From NCBI RefSeq assembly GCF_000179615.1, contig NZ_AEDD01000009.1, positions 1 through 64,000 on the forward strand: a stretch of 64,000 nt of DNA. Reading direction: 5' to 3'. This document shows positions 18,775 through 27,564 of this stretch, piece by piece (the first letter of the stretch is position 1; each line of letters starts with the position of its first letter). The stretch is from Paenibacillus curdlanolyticus YK9 (lineage in GTDB: Bacteria > Bacillota > Bacilli > Paenibacillales > Paenibacillaceae). The position numbers and the translations under genes were made by a program. The notes under the pieces are model-generated. The model had not been told where the DNA came from and made no database searches. It saw nothing but the letters and a program-made list of their open reading frames with translations.

Positions 18775-19451
18775 GCAGCACCGCATCACGAAAACGTGTC
18801 ATTTTCTGTGATTTTGACGGCACCATTACCGTAAATGACAACATCATCGCGATCATTAAGCACTTTAATCCGCCAGGCTGGGAAGCGATTGTGGAAGATA
18901 TTCTTGCGCAGCGGATTTCGATCCGCCAGGGCGTAGGCGACTTGTTCCGGCTTCTGCCGACGTCCCGGAAAGATGAAGTGATCCAGTACGGGATCAGCAA
19001 TGTCCGGATCCGTGAAGGCTTCGCGGAGCTGCTGGCGAAGTGTGCCGAGCTGGATATCGAATTTTACGTCACGAGCGGGGGCATCGACTTCTTCGTCTAT
19101 CCGGTGCTTGAGCAGTTCGGTATCCCGCGCGACCATATCTACTGCAATGGCAGCAGCTTTGAAGGCGAGCAGATTGAAATTACGTGGCCGAACCCGTGTG
19201 ACAGCCACTGCACGAACGATTGCGGCATGTGCAAAACGACGATTATGCGCCGATTCCCTGCTGATCGTTATGAGCGTATTCTGATCGGCGACAGCGTGAC
19301 GGATTTCGAAGGCGCGAAGCAAGCGGACCTCGTCTTCTCTCGTTCGCAGCTGACCGTGAAGTGCAACGAGCTCGGGCTGCCGCATATCGAGTTCGAGTCT
19401 TTCCTTCCCATTGTGGACTATTTAAGCGACGAAAGGATGGCCGCACGATGA
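18771..19451 (+). CDS. mtnX: HK-MTPenyl-1-P phosphatase (HAD family)
   Basis: Phosphatase that turns hydroxyketomethylthiopentenyl phosphate into acireductone. 226 residues with the HAD motif I CDFDGTIT (nucleophile Asp14, acid Asp16), and motif IV GDSVTDFEGA near residue 174. A cysteine cluster (PCDSHCTNDCGMC, about residues 143-155) is typical of the MtnX subfamily. The ATG overlaps the mtnW stop (ATGA), and its own stop overlaps the mtnB start in the same way. Confidence 0.95.
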   Translation: MSSTASRKRVIFCDFDGTITVNDNIIAIIKHFNPPGWEAIVEDILAQRISIRQGVGDLFRLLPTSRKDEVIQYGISNVRIREGFAELLAKCAELDIEFYVTSGGIDFFVYPVLEQFGIPRDHIYCNGSSFEGEQIEITWPNPCDSHCTNDCGMCKTTIMRRFPADRYERILIGDSVTDFEGAKQADLVFSRSQLTVKCNELGLPHIEFESFLPIVDYLSDERMAAR

Positions 19452-20098
19452 CGTTCAATCACATCTCTACAGAAGAAAAACAACGCGCGCTGTCGGAGCT
19501 TCGGAGCGCCAAGGAGCTATTCGCTTCACGCGGCTGGTTCCCCGGCACGAGCGGCAATCTGTCCGTGCGTGTCGGCGATTTTGATGCGAACGACTTTCAC
19601 TTCGCGATTACGGCGAGCGGCAAGGACAAAACGGTTCATACGCCAGAGGACTACTTGTTCGTCGACCGCGAAGGTAAGCCTAGCGAGCCGACAAAGCTGA
19701 AGCCTTCGGCAGAAACGCTGATCCATTGCGAGATTTACCGCTTGACCGGCGCAGGGGCGATTTTCCACGTTCATACCGTATTTAATAACGTCATCTCCGA
19801 GCACTTCTGGAACCGCGGTTCTGTGCCGGTGGACGGCGTCGAATTAATTAAAGGGCTTGGGAACTGGGAGGAAGAAGCGCAAATCGAGATTCCTATCGTC
19901 CCGAACTACGCAGACATCCCTCGCATCGTGCCTGAAGTGACGGCAAAGCTGCAAGCAGGTATCCCCGGCATCATTCTTCGGAAGCACGGCATCTACGCTT
20001 GGGGGGCGAACGCTTTCGAGGCGAAGCGCCATCTGGAGGCATTTGAATTTATCTTCGAATATGTATATCGTTTGGAGCTATTGAAGCAAGGACGGTAA
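19448..20098 (+). CDS. mtnB: Methylthioribulose-1-phosphate dehydratase
   Basis: Class II aldolase-fold zinc enzyme of 216 residues that dehydrates methylthioribulose-1-phosphate in methionine salvage. Zinc ligands are His107 and His109 (FHVHT) and His180 (RKHGIYAWG). Start ATG at 19448 overlaps the mtnX stop; GAAAGG lies upstream. In B. subtilis mtnD (acireductone dioxygenase) follows mtnB; here the operon ends with a terminator and mtnD, mtnA and mtnK are not in the window. Confidence 0.95.
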   Translation: MTFNHISTEEKQRALSELRSAKELFASRGWFPGTSGNLSVRVGDFDANDFHFAITASGKDKTVHTPEDYLFVDREGKPSEPTKLKPSAETLIHCEIYRLTGAGAIFHVHTVFNNVISEHFWNRGSVPVDGVELIKGLGNWEEEAQIEIPIVPNYADIPRIVPEVTAKLQAGIPGIILRKHGIYAWGANAFEAKRHLEAFEFIFEYVYRLELLKQGR

Positions 20099-20116
20099 TG
20101 CAATCGATCGCATGGC

Positions 20117-20162
20117 AAAAGCCGACGTTTGTTAACGCAAACGTTCGGCTTTTTTCTTTTTT
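20117..20162 (+). terminator. Terminator of the pro-mtn operon
   Basis: AAAAGCCGACGTTTG (20117-20131) pairs with CAAACGTTCGGCTTTT (20138-20153, one bulge), followed by a long T run broken by a single C. Confidence 0.93.
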
Positions 20163-20256
20163 TCAGTGGACATTCAGACTGTATTCAATCCGCTTTCAAC
20201 TTGACCGTTTACAATGAGAGACATTCCACCATGCAACGAACAAGGAGAGTCAATGA

Positions 20257-20748
20257 ATGAAAAAAACGAAGCAGCTTCATCTCTGGATTGGGATCATTTC
20301 ATCTGTGTTTATTCTCATCGAGTCCATCACAGGGCTATTAATGACTGAGCCATGGCTCATCGGGGGTGCGGATCGAGAAAATGGCATGCGCGGCGACATG
20401 GGAAGGCCAGCGTTCACACAGCAAGCTGATGCTGGCGGTCAAGGCGGCGGCGGACAAGCCAGCACGACAGACACCTCTCGCTCAGATGCAAATTCAGCTG
20501 ATAAGAGAGGCTTTGAAGGCAGAATGCTTCCTCCCGGCGGGGGCGGCAACGATTTGAGCGGCTTCATCCGAAACTTGCATAAAGGCATGATAAACGGGAC
20601 CGATGTAAGTTGGCTGATCGATCTAACAGCGATCGCAATGATCGCGTTGACCGTAACCGGCATCTACCTCTCCATCAAAACGCTCCGTGCGCAAAACCGA
20701 GCCAAACGTAAAAAAGCAGATAAACCGACGACCGTTCATGTAAGCTAA
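20257..20748 (+). CDS. Small PepSY-associated membrane protein
   Basis: A 163-residue membrane protein with two transmembrane helices (about 8-30 and 121-144). The N-terminal KQLHLWIGIISSVFILIESITGLLM pattern, with a His in the first helix and a second helix of the type IALTVTGIYL, matches the helices of PepSY-associated (PepSY_TM) proteins. The part outside the membrane (about 35-105) is Gly/Gln/Ser/Asp-rich and low in complexity, and the C-terminus is basic. These proteins are often linked to iron uptake or redox; fur lies next door on the opposite strand, but function here is not known. Confidence 0.7.
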   Translation: MKKTKQLHLWIGIISSVFILIESITGLLMTEPWLIGGADRENGMRGDMGRPAFTQQADAGGQGGGGQASTTDTSRSDANSADKRGFEGRMLPPGGGGNDLSGFIRNLHKGMINGTDVSWLIDLTAIAMIALTVTGIYLSIKTLRAQNRAKRKKADKPTTVHVS

Positions 20749-20870
20749 ACCTGTTGAAACAAGCTGCCCTGCCAGGCCGACAGAAATAGGAAGAGAAGTG
20801 GCAAATCATTAACGCTAGTGAGCGCCCCGCACCTAAGCCTCAGCAGCAGCAGCAACAGTCCGAGTAAACT

Positions 20871-20916
20871 TGAATAAACAAGGAACAGCCCCTCCTTCTG
20901 CCGGAGGGGCTGTTCC
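20871..20916 (-). terminator. Terminator after fur
   Basis: Perfect 14-bp stem GGAACAGCCCCTCC (20882-20895) / GGAGGGGCTGTTCC (20903-20916); on the minus strand it is followed by TTGTTTATT. It may also stop transcription from the plus-strand gene. Confidence 0.85.
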
Positions 20917-20938
20917 AGTCTTGCTCTATATAGTTGAC

Positions 20939-21415
20939 TCAAACGACTTTTCGCTGCCGCTTGCACTCGGTTCCTTTGCAGGATTGAAAATGGCCGGTGA
21001 AATCGAGTCGATGATCGGTCACCTTAAACCCATACTCGCGTTGAAGCCTCTCCTCCAGCTCCAGCAGCCAGTCGTCCTTGATCTCGTGCAGCGCGCCGCA
21101 TGTATGGCAGATCAGATGATGATGCATATGCTCGTGGTCTTCGCTGCGCAAATCATAACGGGCCATCCCGTCTCCGAAATTCATCTTAACGACAATATGA
21201 AGCTCTGTTAATAGCTCAAGCGTTCGGTAAACAGTTGCTAGTCCGATTTCGGGATACTTCGATTTGACCAGCATAAACACTTCCTCAGCGCTGAGATGAT
21301 CCTGTTCATTCTCCAGCAGGACGCGAAGCGTCACTTCCCGCTGAACGGTCAGCTTGTAGCCTTTGGCTGTCATTTGTCGATTAATCTTCTCGATCTCTGC
21401 TTCAACTGTAAGCAT
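20939..21415 (-). CDS. fur: Ferric uptake regulator Fur
   Basis: Metal-dependent repressor of 158 residues, very like B. subtilis Fur: KLTVQREVTLRVLLENE in the winged helix, SPEIGLATVYRTLELL-type recognition region (here YPEIGLATVYRTLELLTEL), the metal-binding EHMHHHLIC segment and CHTC structural zinc pair near 103-106, with a second cysteine pair (SCKGTEC) at the C-terminus. Fur rather than PerR or Zur is favoured by the DGMARYDLR segment. GGGAGG precedes the ATG. Single-gene unit. Confidence 0.93.
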   Translation of the reverse strand: MLTVEAEIEKINRQMTAKGYKLTVQREVTLRVLLENEQDHLSAEEVFMLVKSKYPEIGLATVYRTLELLTELHIVVKMNFGDGMARYDLRSEDHEHMHHHLICHTCGALHEIKDDWLLELEERLQREYGFKVTDHRLDFTGHFQSCKGTECKRQRKVV

Positions 21416-21593
21416 ATTAAAACCTCCCTTACCTGCAATCCTTCAACTTTCCTATAATGTGAAAAGGCTTACTTTTGGAATTATTATAATCTAATCGTAT
21501 TACAATTTCTTTCGTTATGCAAACCAAACTTATGCCATGAATGTAAAAAGCGCTCCCCCGCTTAGGGAAACGCCTATCCCGATGCTCGCAGAG

Positions 21594-22331
21594 CTAGCTG
21601 CGCCCGCCGCCTCGGAACTTCTGAGCATGTGCCCTCGCTTCATCTGCATTCGTGACGCGATTGCGGCTCCACTCCAATAAAATCCGGTCAATATAGCGAA
21701 AATGCAGCTTGCCCGCGAACACCGCTTCCTTCAATGCGAATCGTATGATTTCGTCCGAATACCGGTCCTGGTCCAACCATGCCGCGATCGTCTCGCATTC
21801 CATCGGCGATAACGGCCTTCCGAATTCTTGCTCGAAGACAGCGAATAAGTTCGATGAGCTTTCTAATCCGTCTGCGCCGGACGACGCGTCTGGCCTTCTC
21901 GCATTCGAGGATGCTCCTGACTGTGACTGTGCCGCTGCTGAAGCGGCTGCTGCTGCTTCGCGCTTCATGTTCGCAGCTTGCTGTCCTGCACGAATAAGCC
22001 AGCTTGTCCAATCATACCGTTCAGAACGAATCCCTGTCATCGGGTCGACTTCTTCCTCTATCGTAAGCAGCCCTTCCTTCATCAGGTGGCGAAGCGTCTG
22101 AACGATTGCGTTTACAGGCCGGCCGAGCCGCTCAGCCAATTGCTCTGGTGTTGGAAAATCATTACCCTCTGCCATTTGGAACGTCATCAATTGAATAAGC
22201 AGCAGCAAATGCCCATCATCTAATGCGATCGCGCGGTAAGTGCGGAGCAAAACGGAGGGGACGAATACCCCTCCGCTGTTCATCGCATCGGCAAGACCGC
22301 GCGCATATGCTTTCCATATTTCATCCTTCAA
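21594..22331 (-). CDS. dnaD: Replication initiation protein DnaD
   Basis: Primosomal protein that helps load the replicative helicase. N-terminal DDBH1 winged-helix domain (to about 110), Ala/Ser/Gln-rich linker (about 125-165), C-terminal DDBH2 domain (FAVFEQEFGRPLSPMECETI ... FALKEAVFAGKLHFRYIDRIL). The best ribosome binding site, GGGAGGG, overlaps an upstream ATG (22346) and is spaced correctly for TTG at 22331, so TTG is chosen (245 residues); the ATG would add five residues. Follows asnS by about 50 bp as in B. subtilis, but nth is no longer next. Confidence 0.9.
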   Translation of the reverse strand: MKDEIWKAYARGLADAMNSGGVFVPSVLLRTYRAIALDDGHLLLLIQLMTFQMAEGNDFPTPEQLAERLGRPVNAIVQTLRHLMKEGLLTIEEEVDPMTGIRSERYDWTSWLIRAGQQAANMKREAAAAASAAAQSQSGASSNARRPDASSGADGLESSSNLFAVFEQEFGRPLSPMECETIAAWLDQDRYSDEIIRFALKEAVFAGKLHFRYIDRILLEWSRNRVTNADEARAHAQKFRGGGRS

Positions 22332-22385
22332 AGAAGACCCTCCCATGATGCGCCTGTTCCTTTGCTGCTCGACAATCCTTGCAGC

Positions 22386-23687
22386 CTATGGATACAGACG
22401 ATATAACGTACGAGGGAATGCAATCGTCTCCCGCACATGCTCCAAGCCGCATATCCATGCGACCGTTCGTTCCAATCCCAGTCCGAAGCCGGAATGCGGT
22501 ACCGTACCATAACGGCGCAGGTCCAAATACCACGCATACGCCTCTTCCGACAGCTCATGCTCCTGGAATCGTTCCGCCATTAACGCTGGATCATCGATCC
22601 GCTGCGAACCCCCGATAATCTCGCCGTAGCCTTCTGGCGCAATCATATCCGCACAGAGGACGACCTCCGGCCGATTCGGGTCTGGCTTCATATAGAATGC
22701 CTTGAACGATGCCGGGTAATGAGTAATAAACACGGGACGGTCGAACTTCTCCGCAATAGCCGTCTCATGAGGAGCGCCGAAATCTTCCCCCCATGGCAAG
22801 TCGAAGCCTTCCTTATGTAACAGTTCAATCGCCTCGTCATACGTAATGCGCGGGAACGGCACCTGAACATTTTCAAGCTTCGAGATGTCCCGTCCGATCG
22901 TTTCCAGCTCTGCTTTGCAATTCGTTAGGACAGACTGAACGACGAAGGAAATAAATTGCTCCTGCACTTCAAGGTTTTGCTCATGATCAACGAACGCCAT
23001 CTCCGGCTCAATCATCCAAAATTCGATCAAGTGGCGACGCGTCTTGGACTTCTCTGCGCGGAAGGTTGGCCCGAACGAGTACACCTTGCCTAAAGCCATA
23101 GCTGCCGCTTCCATATAGAGCTGTCCGCTTTGCGTAAGATACGCATCTTCATCAAAATATTTGGTATGGAACAGATTCGTCGTACCCTCGCAAGACGAAG
23201 GCGTCAAAATTGGCGGATCGACCAGCGTAAAGCCGCTCTCGTCGAAAAACTGCTGAACGGCACGAATGATTTGCGCACGAATAACCAGAATCGCGCGTTG
23301 CTTCGGCGAACGCAGCCAGAGATGCCGGCGATCCATCAGGAAGTCAACGCCGTGCTCCTTAGGCGTAATCGGATAATCTTCCGTGTATTGAATCACTTCA
23401 ATGCCCGTAACGCTCAATTCATAGCCCGATGGGCTGCGCGGCTCCTCCCGCACAATGCCCGTCACATATAGCGAGCTCTCCTGCGTCAGCTTCTGGGCAG
23501 CCTCCCACGCTTGCTCAGACGCTTCGCTCTTCGCAAGGACGCCTTGAATGAAGCCCGAACCGTCCCGCAGCTTTAGAAACTGGATTTTCCCGCTGGATCG
23601 TTTGCCTTGCAGCCAACAGCCGATCGTTACAGATTCGCCCGCTTTATCGCCCACGTTCCGAATTGCCGTTAATTTGCCCGTTCCCAT
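22386..23687 (-). CDS. asnS: Asparaginyl-tRNA synthetase
   Basis: Class IIb synthetase (433 residues). N-terminal OB-fold anticodon domain (about 15-105) and a catalytic domain with motif 2 ([21 protein letters not shown]) and motif 3 ([21 protein letters not shown]). The residues ...[11 protein letters not shown] place it with AsnRS rather than AspRS. Upstream of dnaD as in other Bacillales. No T-box leader was seen in the 96 bp before it. Confidence 0.96.
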   Translation of the reverse strand: MGTGKLTAIRNVGDKAGESVTIGCWLQGKRSSGKIQFLKLRDGSGFIQGVLAKSEASEQAWEAAQKLTQESSLYVTGIVREEPRSPSGYELSVTGIEVIQYTEDYPITPKEHGVDFLMDRRHLWLRSPKQRAILVIRAQIIRAVQQFFDESGFTLVDPPILTPSSCEGTTNLFHTKYFDEDAYLTQSGQLYMEAAAMALGKVYSFGPTFRAEKSKTRRHLIEFWMIEPEMAFVDHEQNLEVQEQFISFVVQSVLTNCKAELETIGRDISKLENVQVPFPRITYDEAIELLHKEGFDLPWGEDFGAPHETAIAEKFDRPVFITHYPASFKAFYMKPDPNRPEVVLCADMIAPEGYGEIIGGSQRIDDPALMAERFQEHELSEEAYAWYLDLRRYGTVPHSGFGLGLERTVAWICGLEHVRETIAFPRTLYRLYP

Positions 23688-23783
23688 CTGCCCGCCCCAT
23701 TTCCTATCCGATTTATGAAAGCATAGACGCTTTTACTAGAGCCTATCCTATCTTATTCCTATCGTTGCCGATAGAAGACCAAT

Positions 23784-25001
23784 TTATAAGCTTGCTTCGC
23801 TCTGCTCGTTTACTAACGCATACGTATCTCTCGCGATTAACAGCTCCTCATTGGTCGGAACGACCAATACTTTCACGCGGGAGGTGTCTTTTGTAATAAA
23901 TCGCACTTCCTTGCTGCGCGCATTGTTCCGTTCTTCGTCCAGCTCTAGGCCGAGGAACGTTAAGCCTTCGCACACCGCTTTGCGAAGCACGCTTGAGTTT
24001 TCGCCTACGCCAGCCGTAAACACTATCGTATCCACGCCGTTCATCGCCGCTGCGTATGCCCCGATATATTTTCGAACACGGTACGTATACATATCAAAAG
24101 CCAGCTTGGCATTTTTGTCGCCTTCGCCAATCGCTTCCGTAATTTCGCGCATGTCGCTCGACAAGCCGCTAATCGCTTGGAGTCCGCTATGCTTGTTCAA
24201 CATGGAATTCACTTCGCTGACGCTCAGATCCTCTTTGTTCATGACGAACGGCACGACCGCAGGGTCAAGATCCCCGCTCCGTGTGCCCATCATTAAGCCT
24301 TCGAGCGGAGTCATGCCCATGCTCGTGTCGAACGACTTGCCATCCTTAATTGCCGTACAGCTCGCGCCGTTGCCGATATGGCAAGTGATCAGCTTCAACG
24401 ATTCGAGCGGCTGCTTCAGGAAGCTGGCCGCTTGCGCGCTAACGTATGCATGCGACGTGCCGTGGAAGCCGTAACGCCGAACCTTGTGGCGACGGTAGAG
24501 CACCATCGGAATCGGGTATAGGTAGGATTCGCGAGGCATCGTCTGATGGAATGCGGTATCAAAAACAACCGTTTGCGGAACTTCCGGCAGGTTTGCTTCA
24601 ACGGCAAGAATGCCCATCATATGGGCAGGGTTATGAAGCGGCGCCAAATCAAACAGCTTCTTGATCTCCAGCTTCACCTCAGGCGTTACGATAACGGATT
24701 GCTTGAATGCCTCTCCGCCGTGAACGACGCGATGGCCTACCGCATCAATCTCATTCATGTTAGCGATGACGCCGACATTCGGATCCACGAGCATATCGAT
24801 AACGCGGCGAACCGCCGTCGTATGCTCAAGAATTTCACTGACGCTGCGCACTTCCGGCTTGCCGGGCGGCTCATGCGTCACGATGGAGGAGTCCATCCCG
24901 ATCCGTTCCACACGACCGCTAGCTAGCACCGATTCATCGCGCATGTCATACAGCTGATATTTAAGCGAGGAGCTGCCCGCATTAATGACTAGTACTTTCA
25001 T
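23784..25001 (-). CDS. ackA: Acetate kinase
   Basis: Interconverts acetyl phosphate and ADP with acetate and ATP. 405 residues with the acetate-kinase signatures VLVINAGSSSLKYQLYDM at the start and MGMTPLEGLMMGTRSGDLDP in the middle (catalytic region), plus FTAGVGENS near residue 325. Its ATG overlaps the stop of hbd (ATGA), so the two are co-translated. The pairing with a 3-hydroxyacyl-CoA dehydrogenase suggests a fermentative or overflow acid metabolism unit. Confidence 0.96.
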   Translation of the reverse strand: MKVLVINAGSSSLKYQLYDMRDESVLASGRVERIGMDSSIVTHEPPGKPEVRSVSEILEHTTAVRRVIDMLVDPNVGVIANMNEIDAVGHRVVHGGEAFKQSVIVTPEVKLEIKKLFDLAPLHNPAHMMGILAVEANLPEVPQTVVFDTAFHQTMPRESYLYPIPMVLYRRHKVRRYGFHGTSHAYVSAQAASFLKQPLESLKLITCHIGNGASCTAIKDGKSFDTSMGMTPLEGLMMGTRSGDLDPAVVPFVMNKEDLSVSEVNSMLNKHSGLQAISGLSSDMREITEAIGEGDKNAKLAFDMYTYRVRKYIGAYAAAMNGVDTIVFTAGVGENSSVLRKAVCEGLTFLGLELDEERNNARSKEVRFITKDTSRVKVLVVPTNEELLIARDTYALVNEQSEASL

Positions 25002-25870
25002 ATCCGATCCCCGTCCTTATCATATTGGAAGAAGCCGATGCCGGTCTTCACGCCGAGATGTCCGGCACGGACCATCTTCTTCAATACGATGGAAGGCCGA
25101 TACTTCAATTCGCCGTATTCGCGGAACATGCGATCGAGCGCGGCTAAGACAGCGTCCAGCCCAAAACGGTCTGCCATCTCGAACGGCCCATGCTGGAACG
25201 AATAACCGATTCGCATCGCGCTATCGATATCCTCCGCGGAAGCCACGCCTTCTTCCAGCACATGCAGCGCCTCGTTAATGAACAGGCAAATCAAACGCGT
25301 CGTGACGAAGCCTGGCGATTCGAACACCATGACGCCTTTTTTATTCATCACTTCCTCAATGAAATGCTTCGTTTCCTCGAAGGTCGCGTCGGATGTTTGT
25401 AATCCGCGGACGATTTCGACGAGATCGATCTTATAAACCGGATAGATGAAATGCATGCCGATGACGCGGCCTGGATGCTTCGTTACGCTCGCAAGCTCCG
25501 TCAAGCTTAAGGTCGACGTATTGCTGGCAATGATGACATCCGCTCCGCATACGTTATCCAGCTGCTCAAACATCGCTTTCTTGGCCTCCAAGTCCTCCGT
25601 AATCGTCTCGATCACAAAGTCGCAGTCCGCAAACGATTCGATTCCGTCTGCCCGGTTTATCCGATTAAGCGTAAGCTTCTTCTCCGCTTGCGTAAGCGCC
25701 CACTTCTCGATCTGTTTATCTAAGCTCAGCTCGATATGCTGCAATCCGGCCTCCAGCTTCTCGCTCGTTATATCCATCACTTGGACATCCAGCCCTTTGA
25801 AAGCAAGCATCTCCGCGATACCTTGCCCCATTGTACCGATCCCAATTACCCCTACTTTACGTACTGTCAA
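24998..25870 (-). CDS. 3-hydroxybutyryl-CoA dehydrogenase
   Basis: NAD(P)-dependent enzyme of 290 residues (Hbd/MmgB/PaaH type). N-terminal Rossmann motif GVIGIGTMGQGIAEML, catalytic His in GMHFIYPVYKIDLVEI, and C-terminal domain GIGFFQYD. In Hbd the usual residues after His are FFNPVPVMKLVE; the IYPVYKIDLVEI here differs, so the substrate may not be acetoacetyl-CoA. GGAGGAGAAGGA is correctly spaced for a TTG start at 25870, giving MTVRKVGVIG as in relatives. Leads ackA with a 4-bp overlap. Confidence 0.88.
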   Translation of the reverse strand: MTVRKVGVIGIGTMGQGIAEMLAFKGLDVQVMDITSEKLEAGLQHIELSLDKQIEKWALTQAEKKLTLNRINRADGIESFADCDFVIETITEDLEAKKAMFEQLDNVCGADVIIASNTSTLSLTELASVTKHPGRVIGMHFIYPVYKIDLVEIVRGLQTSDATFEETKHFIEEVMNKKGVMVFESPGFVTTRLICLFINEALHVLEEGVASAEDIDSAMRIGYSFQHGPFEMADRFGLDAVLAALDRMFREYGELKYRPSIVLKKMVRAGHLGVKTGIGFFQYDKDGDRI

Positions 25871-25959
25871 ATCCTTCTCCTCCACTCGATCCTTCGGTTG
25901 CCTGAACACGATCCAATTCTAAGGTCTCTGGCCCTATTATTATAGCTTTAATTATAACA

Positions 25960-25989
25960 AATAAGAAGGCAGACGCGTGGTCTGCCTTC
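25960..25989 (-). terminator. Terminator after the FtsH-like gene
   Basis: GAAGGCAGAC (25965-25974) pairs with GTCTGCCTTC (25980-25989); on the minus strand followed by TTATTTG. Lies 6 bp after the stop. Confidence 0.8.
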
Positions 25990-25995
25990 AGATTG

Positions 25996-27564
25996 TCATA
26001 CAAGCGTCATCGAATGGACATTCTCTTCTTCCTTCCCAGGACGCACAGCTTCTATACCTTCCGAATCGCCCGCTTCGACCAGCAGTTTGCGGAATCGGCT
26101 TCCGTCGATCGTTTCATCTTGAATCAAAATGTCTAGCGCGTACTCGAAAGCATGCAGCTGCTTGTTCAGCATCGTCTTCGTCTCCTGCAGGAGCGAATCC
26201 AGCATGCCTGTCGCAACCGAGGACAGCTTCTCCGGCGTCAGCATGCCCGGATCGATGATGCCGAGCTCCGTTAAGCCGCTCTCCGCCATCGTCCGCACCA
26301 TGTTAATCGCTTGATCGAAGTCGCCGCGCGAGCCCGTGCTGCGGTTGCCATAAAAAATCTCTTCGGCAGCCGCGCCGCCCAGAGCAATCTTGATCTGGCC
26401 TTCCAGAAACTCTTTGGTGTACAAATAGCGTTCACGCTGCGGCTGATGCCGGACATAACCTAGCGCTTGGCCGCGCGGCGACAGCGTAACGTTCGCAACG
26501 CTTCCTGGCGAAACGAGCTCAGCCATAATCGCATGTCCCAGCTCATGCCGCGCTACGCGCTCCCGCTCCTCTTGCGTCGTCTCGCGATCCGTTTTCTCGC
26601 CCATCATCACTTTATCAATCGCCATCGTCAGATGCGAACGGCCGATCGACTCGCTATGCTCGCGCATCGCATAAATCGCCGCTTCATTCATGACGCTTTC
26701 CAGCTGCGCGCCCGAGAAGCCGAACGTTTCGGCAGCAGCGCGTTCCAGCAATTGCTCCGATTCAACCGGCTTGTTCTTCGCATGAATATGGAGAATATGC
26801 AAGCGGCCCTTCACATCCGGCAGATCAACCCCAATATGACGGTCAAACCGGCCTGGACGCAGCAAAGCAGGGTCTAACATTTCTTTGCGGTTCGTCGCAG
26901 CCATCAACAAAATACGAGGCGTGTCGGTCGTATGAATACCGTCCATCTCCGTCAGCAGCTGGTTTAGCGTTTGATCGTATTCGCGCTGCTGTCCGCCATC
27001 GCGCTTGCCGCCAATGACGTCAATCTCATCGATAAAAATAACGGCAGCCGATTTTCCAGCTTTCGTCGCTTTTTTGCGCGCATCCGAGAACAGATCCCTT
27101 ACGCGGCTTGCGCCGACCCCTACGTACATCTCCACGAACTCGCTGCCCGATGCAGCCAAGAAAACCGAATCGGTATACTGCGCTGCAGCTTTGGCCAACA
27201 GCGTTTTGCCAGTTCCCGGCGGTCCGGTCAGCAAAATCCCTTTCATCGGACGGATGCCGAGGCGTGCAATTTCTTCCTTATTCACAAGAAAATCCAATGC
27301 TTCAACCAATTCGCGTTTCGCCCGCTCCTGCCCGCCAATTTGTTCGAACGAGAGCATCTCTGTACGCGCAGGCGCTTTCGCCCGCGAGCCACGCGATGAA
27401 GCAGCCAGCGGCCCCTGCCCTCTCATCCGAGCGGTATACAGCAGCCCGGCAACAATGCCTAATACGAGAAACAACGGTAAAACGTTTATTCCTCTATAAA
27501 TCAAAAACGCAACTAATGAAATTGCAGCGCCTATCCCAATTTCCCACTTATAATTGTACAGCAT
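25996..27564 (-). CDS. Compact FtsH-like AAA protease
   Basis: Membrane AAA ATPase-metalloprotease of 522 residues. Two hydrophobic segments (about 10-24 and 28-45) are separated by only a few residues, so the extracytoplasmic domain of normal FtsH (about 640-680 residues) is absent. Walker A GPPGTGKT (114-121), Walker B IFIDE (176-180), second region of homology NRKEMLDPALLRPGRFDR, then the zinc motif HELGH (340-344), so it should be a working protease. The C-terminal tail is acidic. It overlaps the upstream small membrane protein gene by 17 bp, suggesting a partnership. It is probably a paralogue; the main ftsH would lie elsewhere. Confidence 0.87.
   Translation of the reverse strand: MLYNYKWEIGIGAAISLVAFLIYRGINVLPLFLVLGIVAGLLYTARMRGQGPLAASSRGSRAKAPARTEMLSFEQIGGQERAKRELVEALDFLVNKEEIARLGIRPMKGILLTGPPGTGKTLLAKAAAQYTDSVFLAASGSEFVEMYVGVGASRVRDLFSDARKKATKAGKSAAVIFIDEIDVIGGKRDGGQQREYDQTLNQLLTEMDGIHTTDTPRILLMAATNRKEMLDPALLRPGRFDRHIGVDLPDVKGRLHILHIHAKNKPVESEQLLERAAAETFGFSGAQLESVMNEAAIYAMREHSESIGRSHLTMAIDKVMMGEKTDRETTQEERERVARHELGHAIMAELVSPGSVANVTLSPRGQALGYVRHQPQRERYLYTKEFLEGQIKIALGGAAAEEIFYGNRSTGSRGDFDQAINMVRTMAESGLTELGIIDPGMLTPEKLSSVATGMLDSLLQETKTMLNKQLHAFEYALDILIQDETIDGSRFRKLLVEAGDSEGIEAVRPGKEEENVHSMTLV

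Noticed and set aside
21440-21520. Fur or PerR box upstream of fur
   Set aside because: AT-rich sequence with partial likeness to TTATAATNATTATAA only; too many mismatches.
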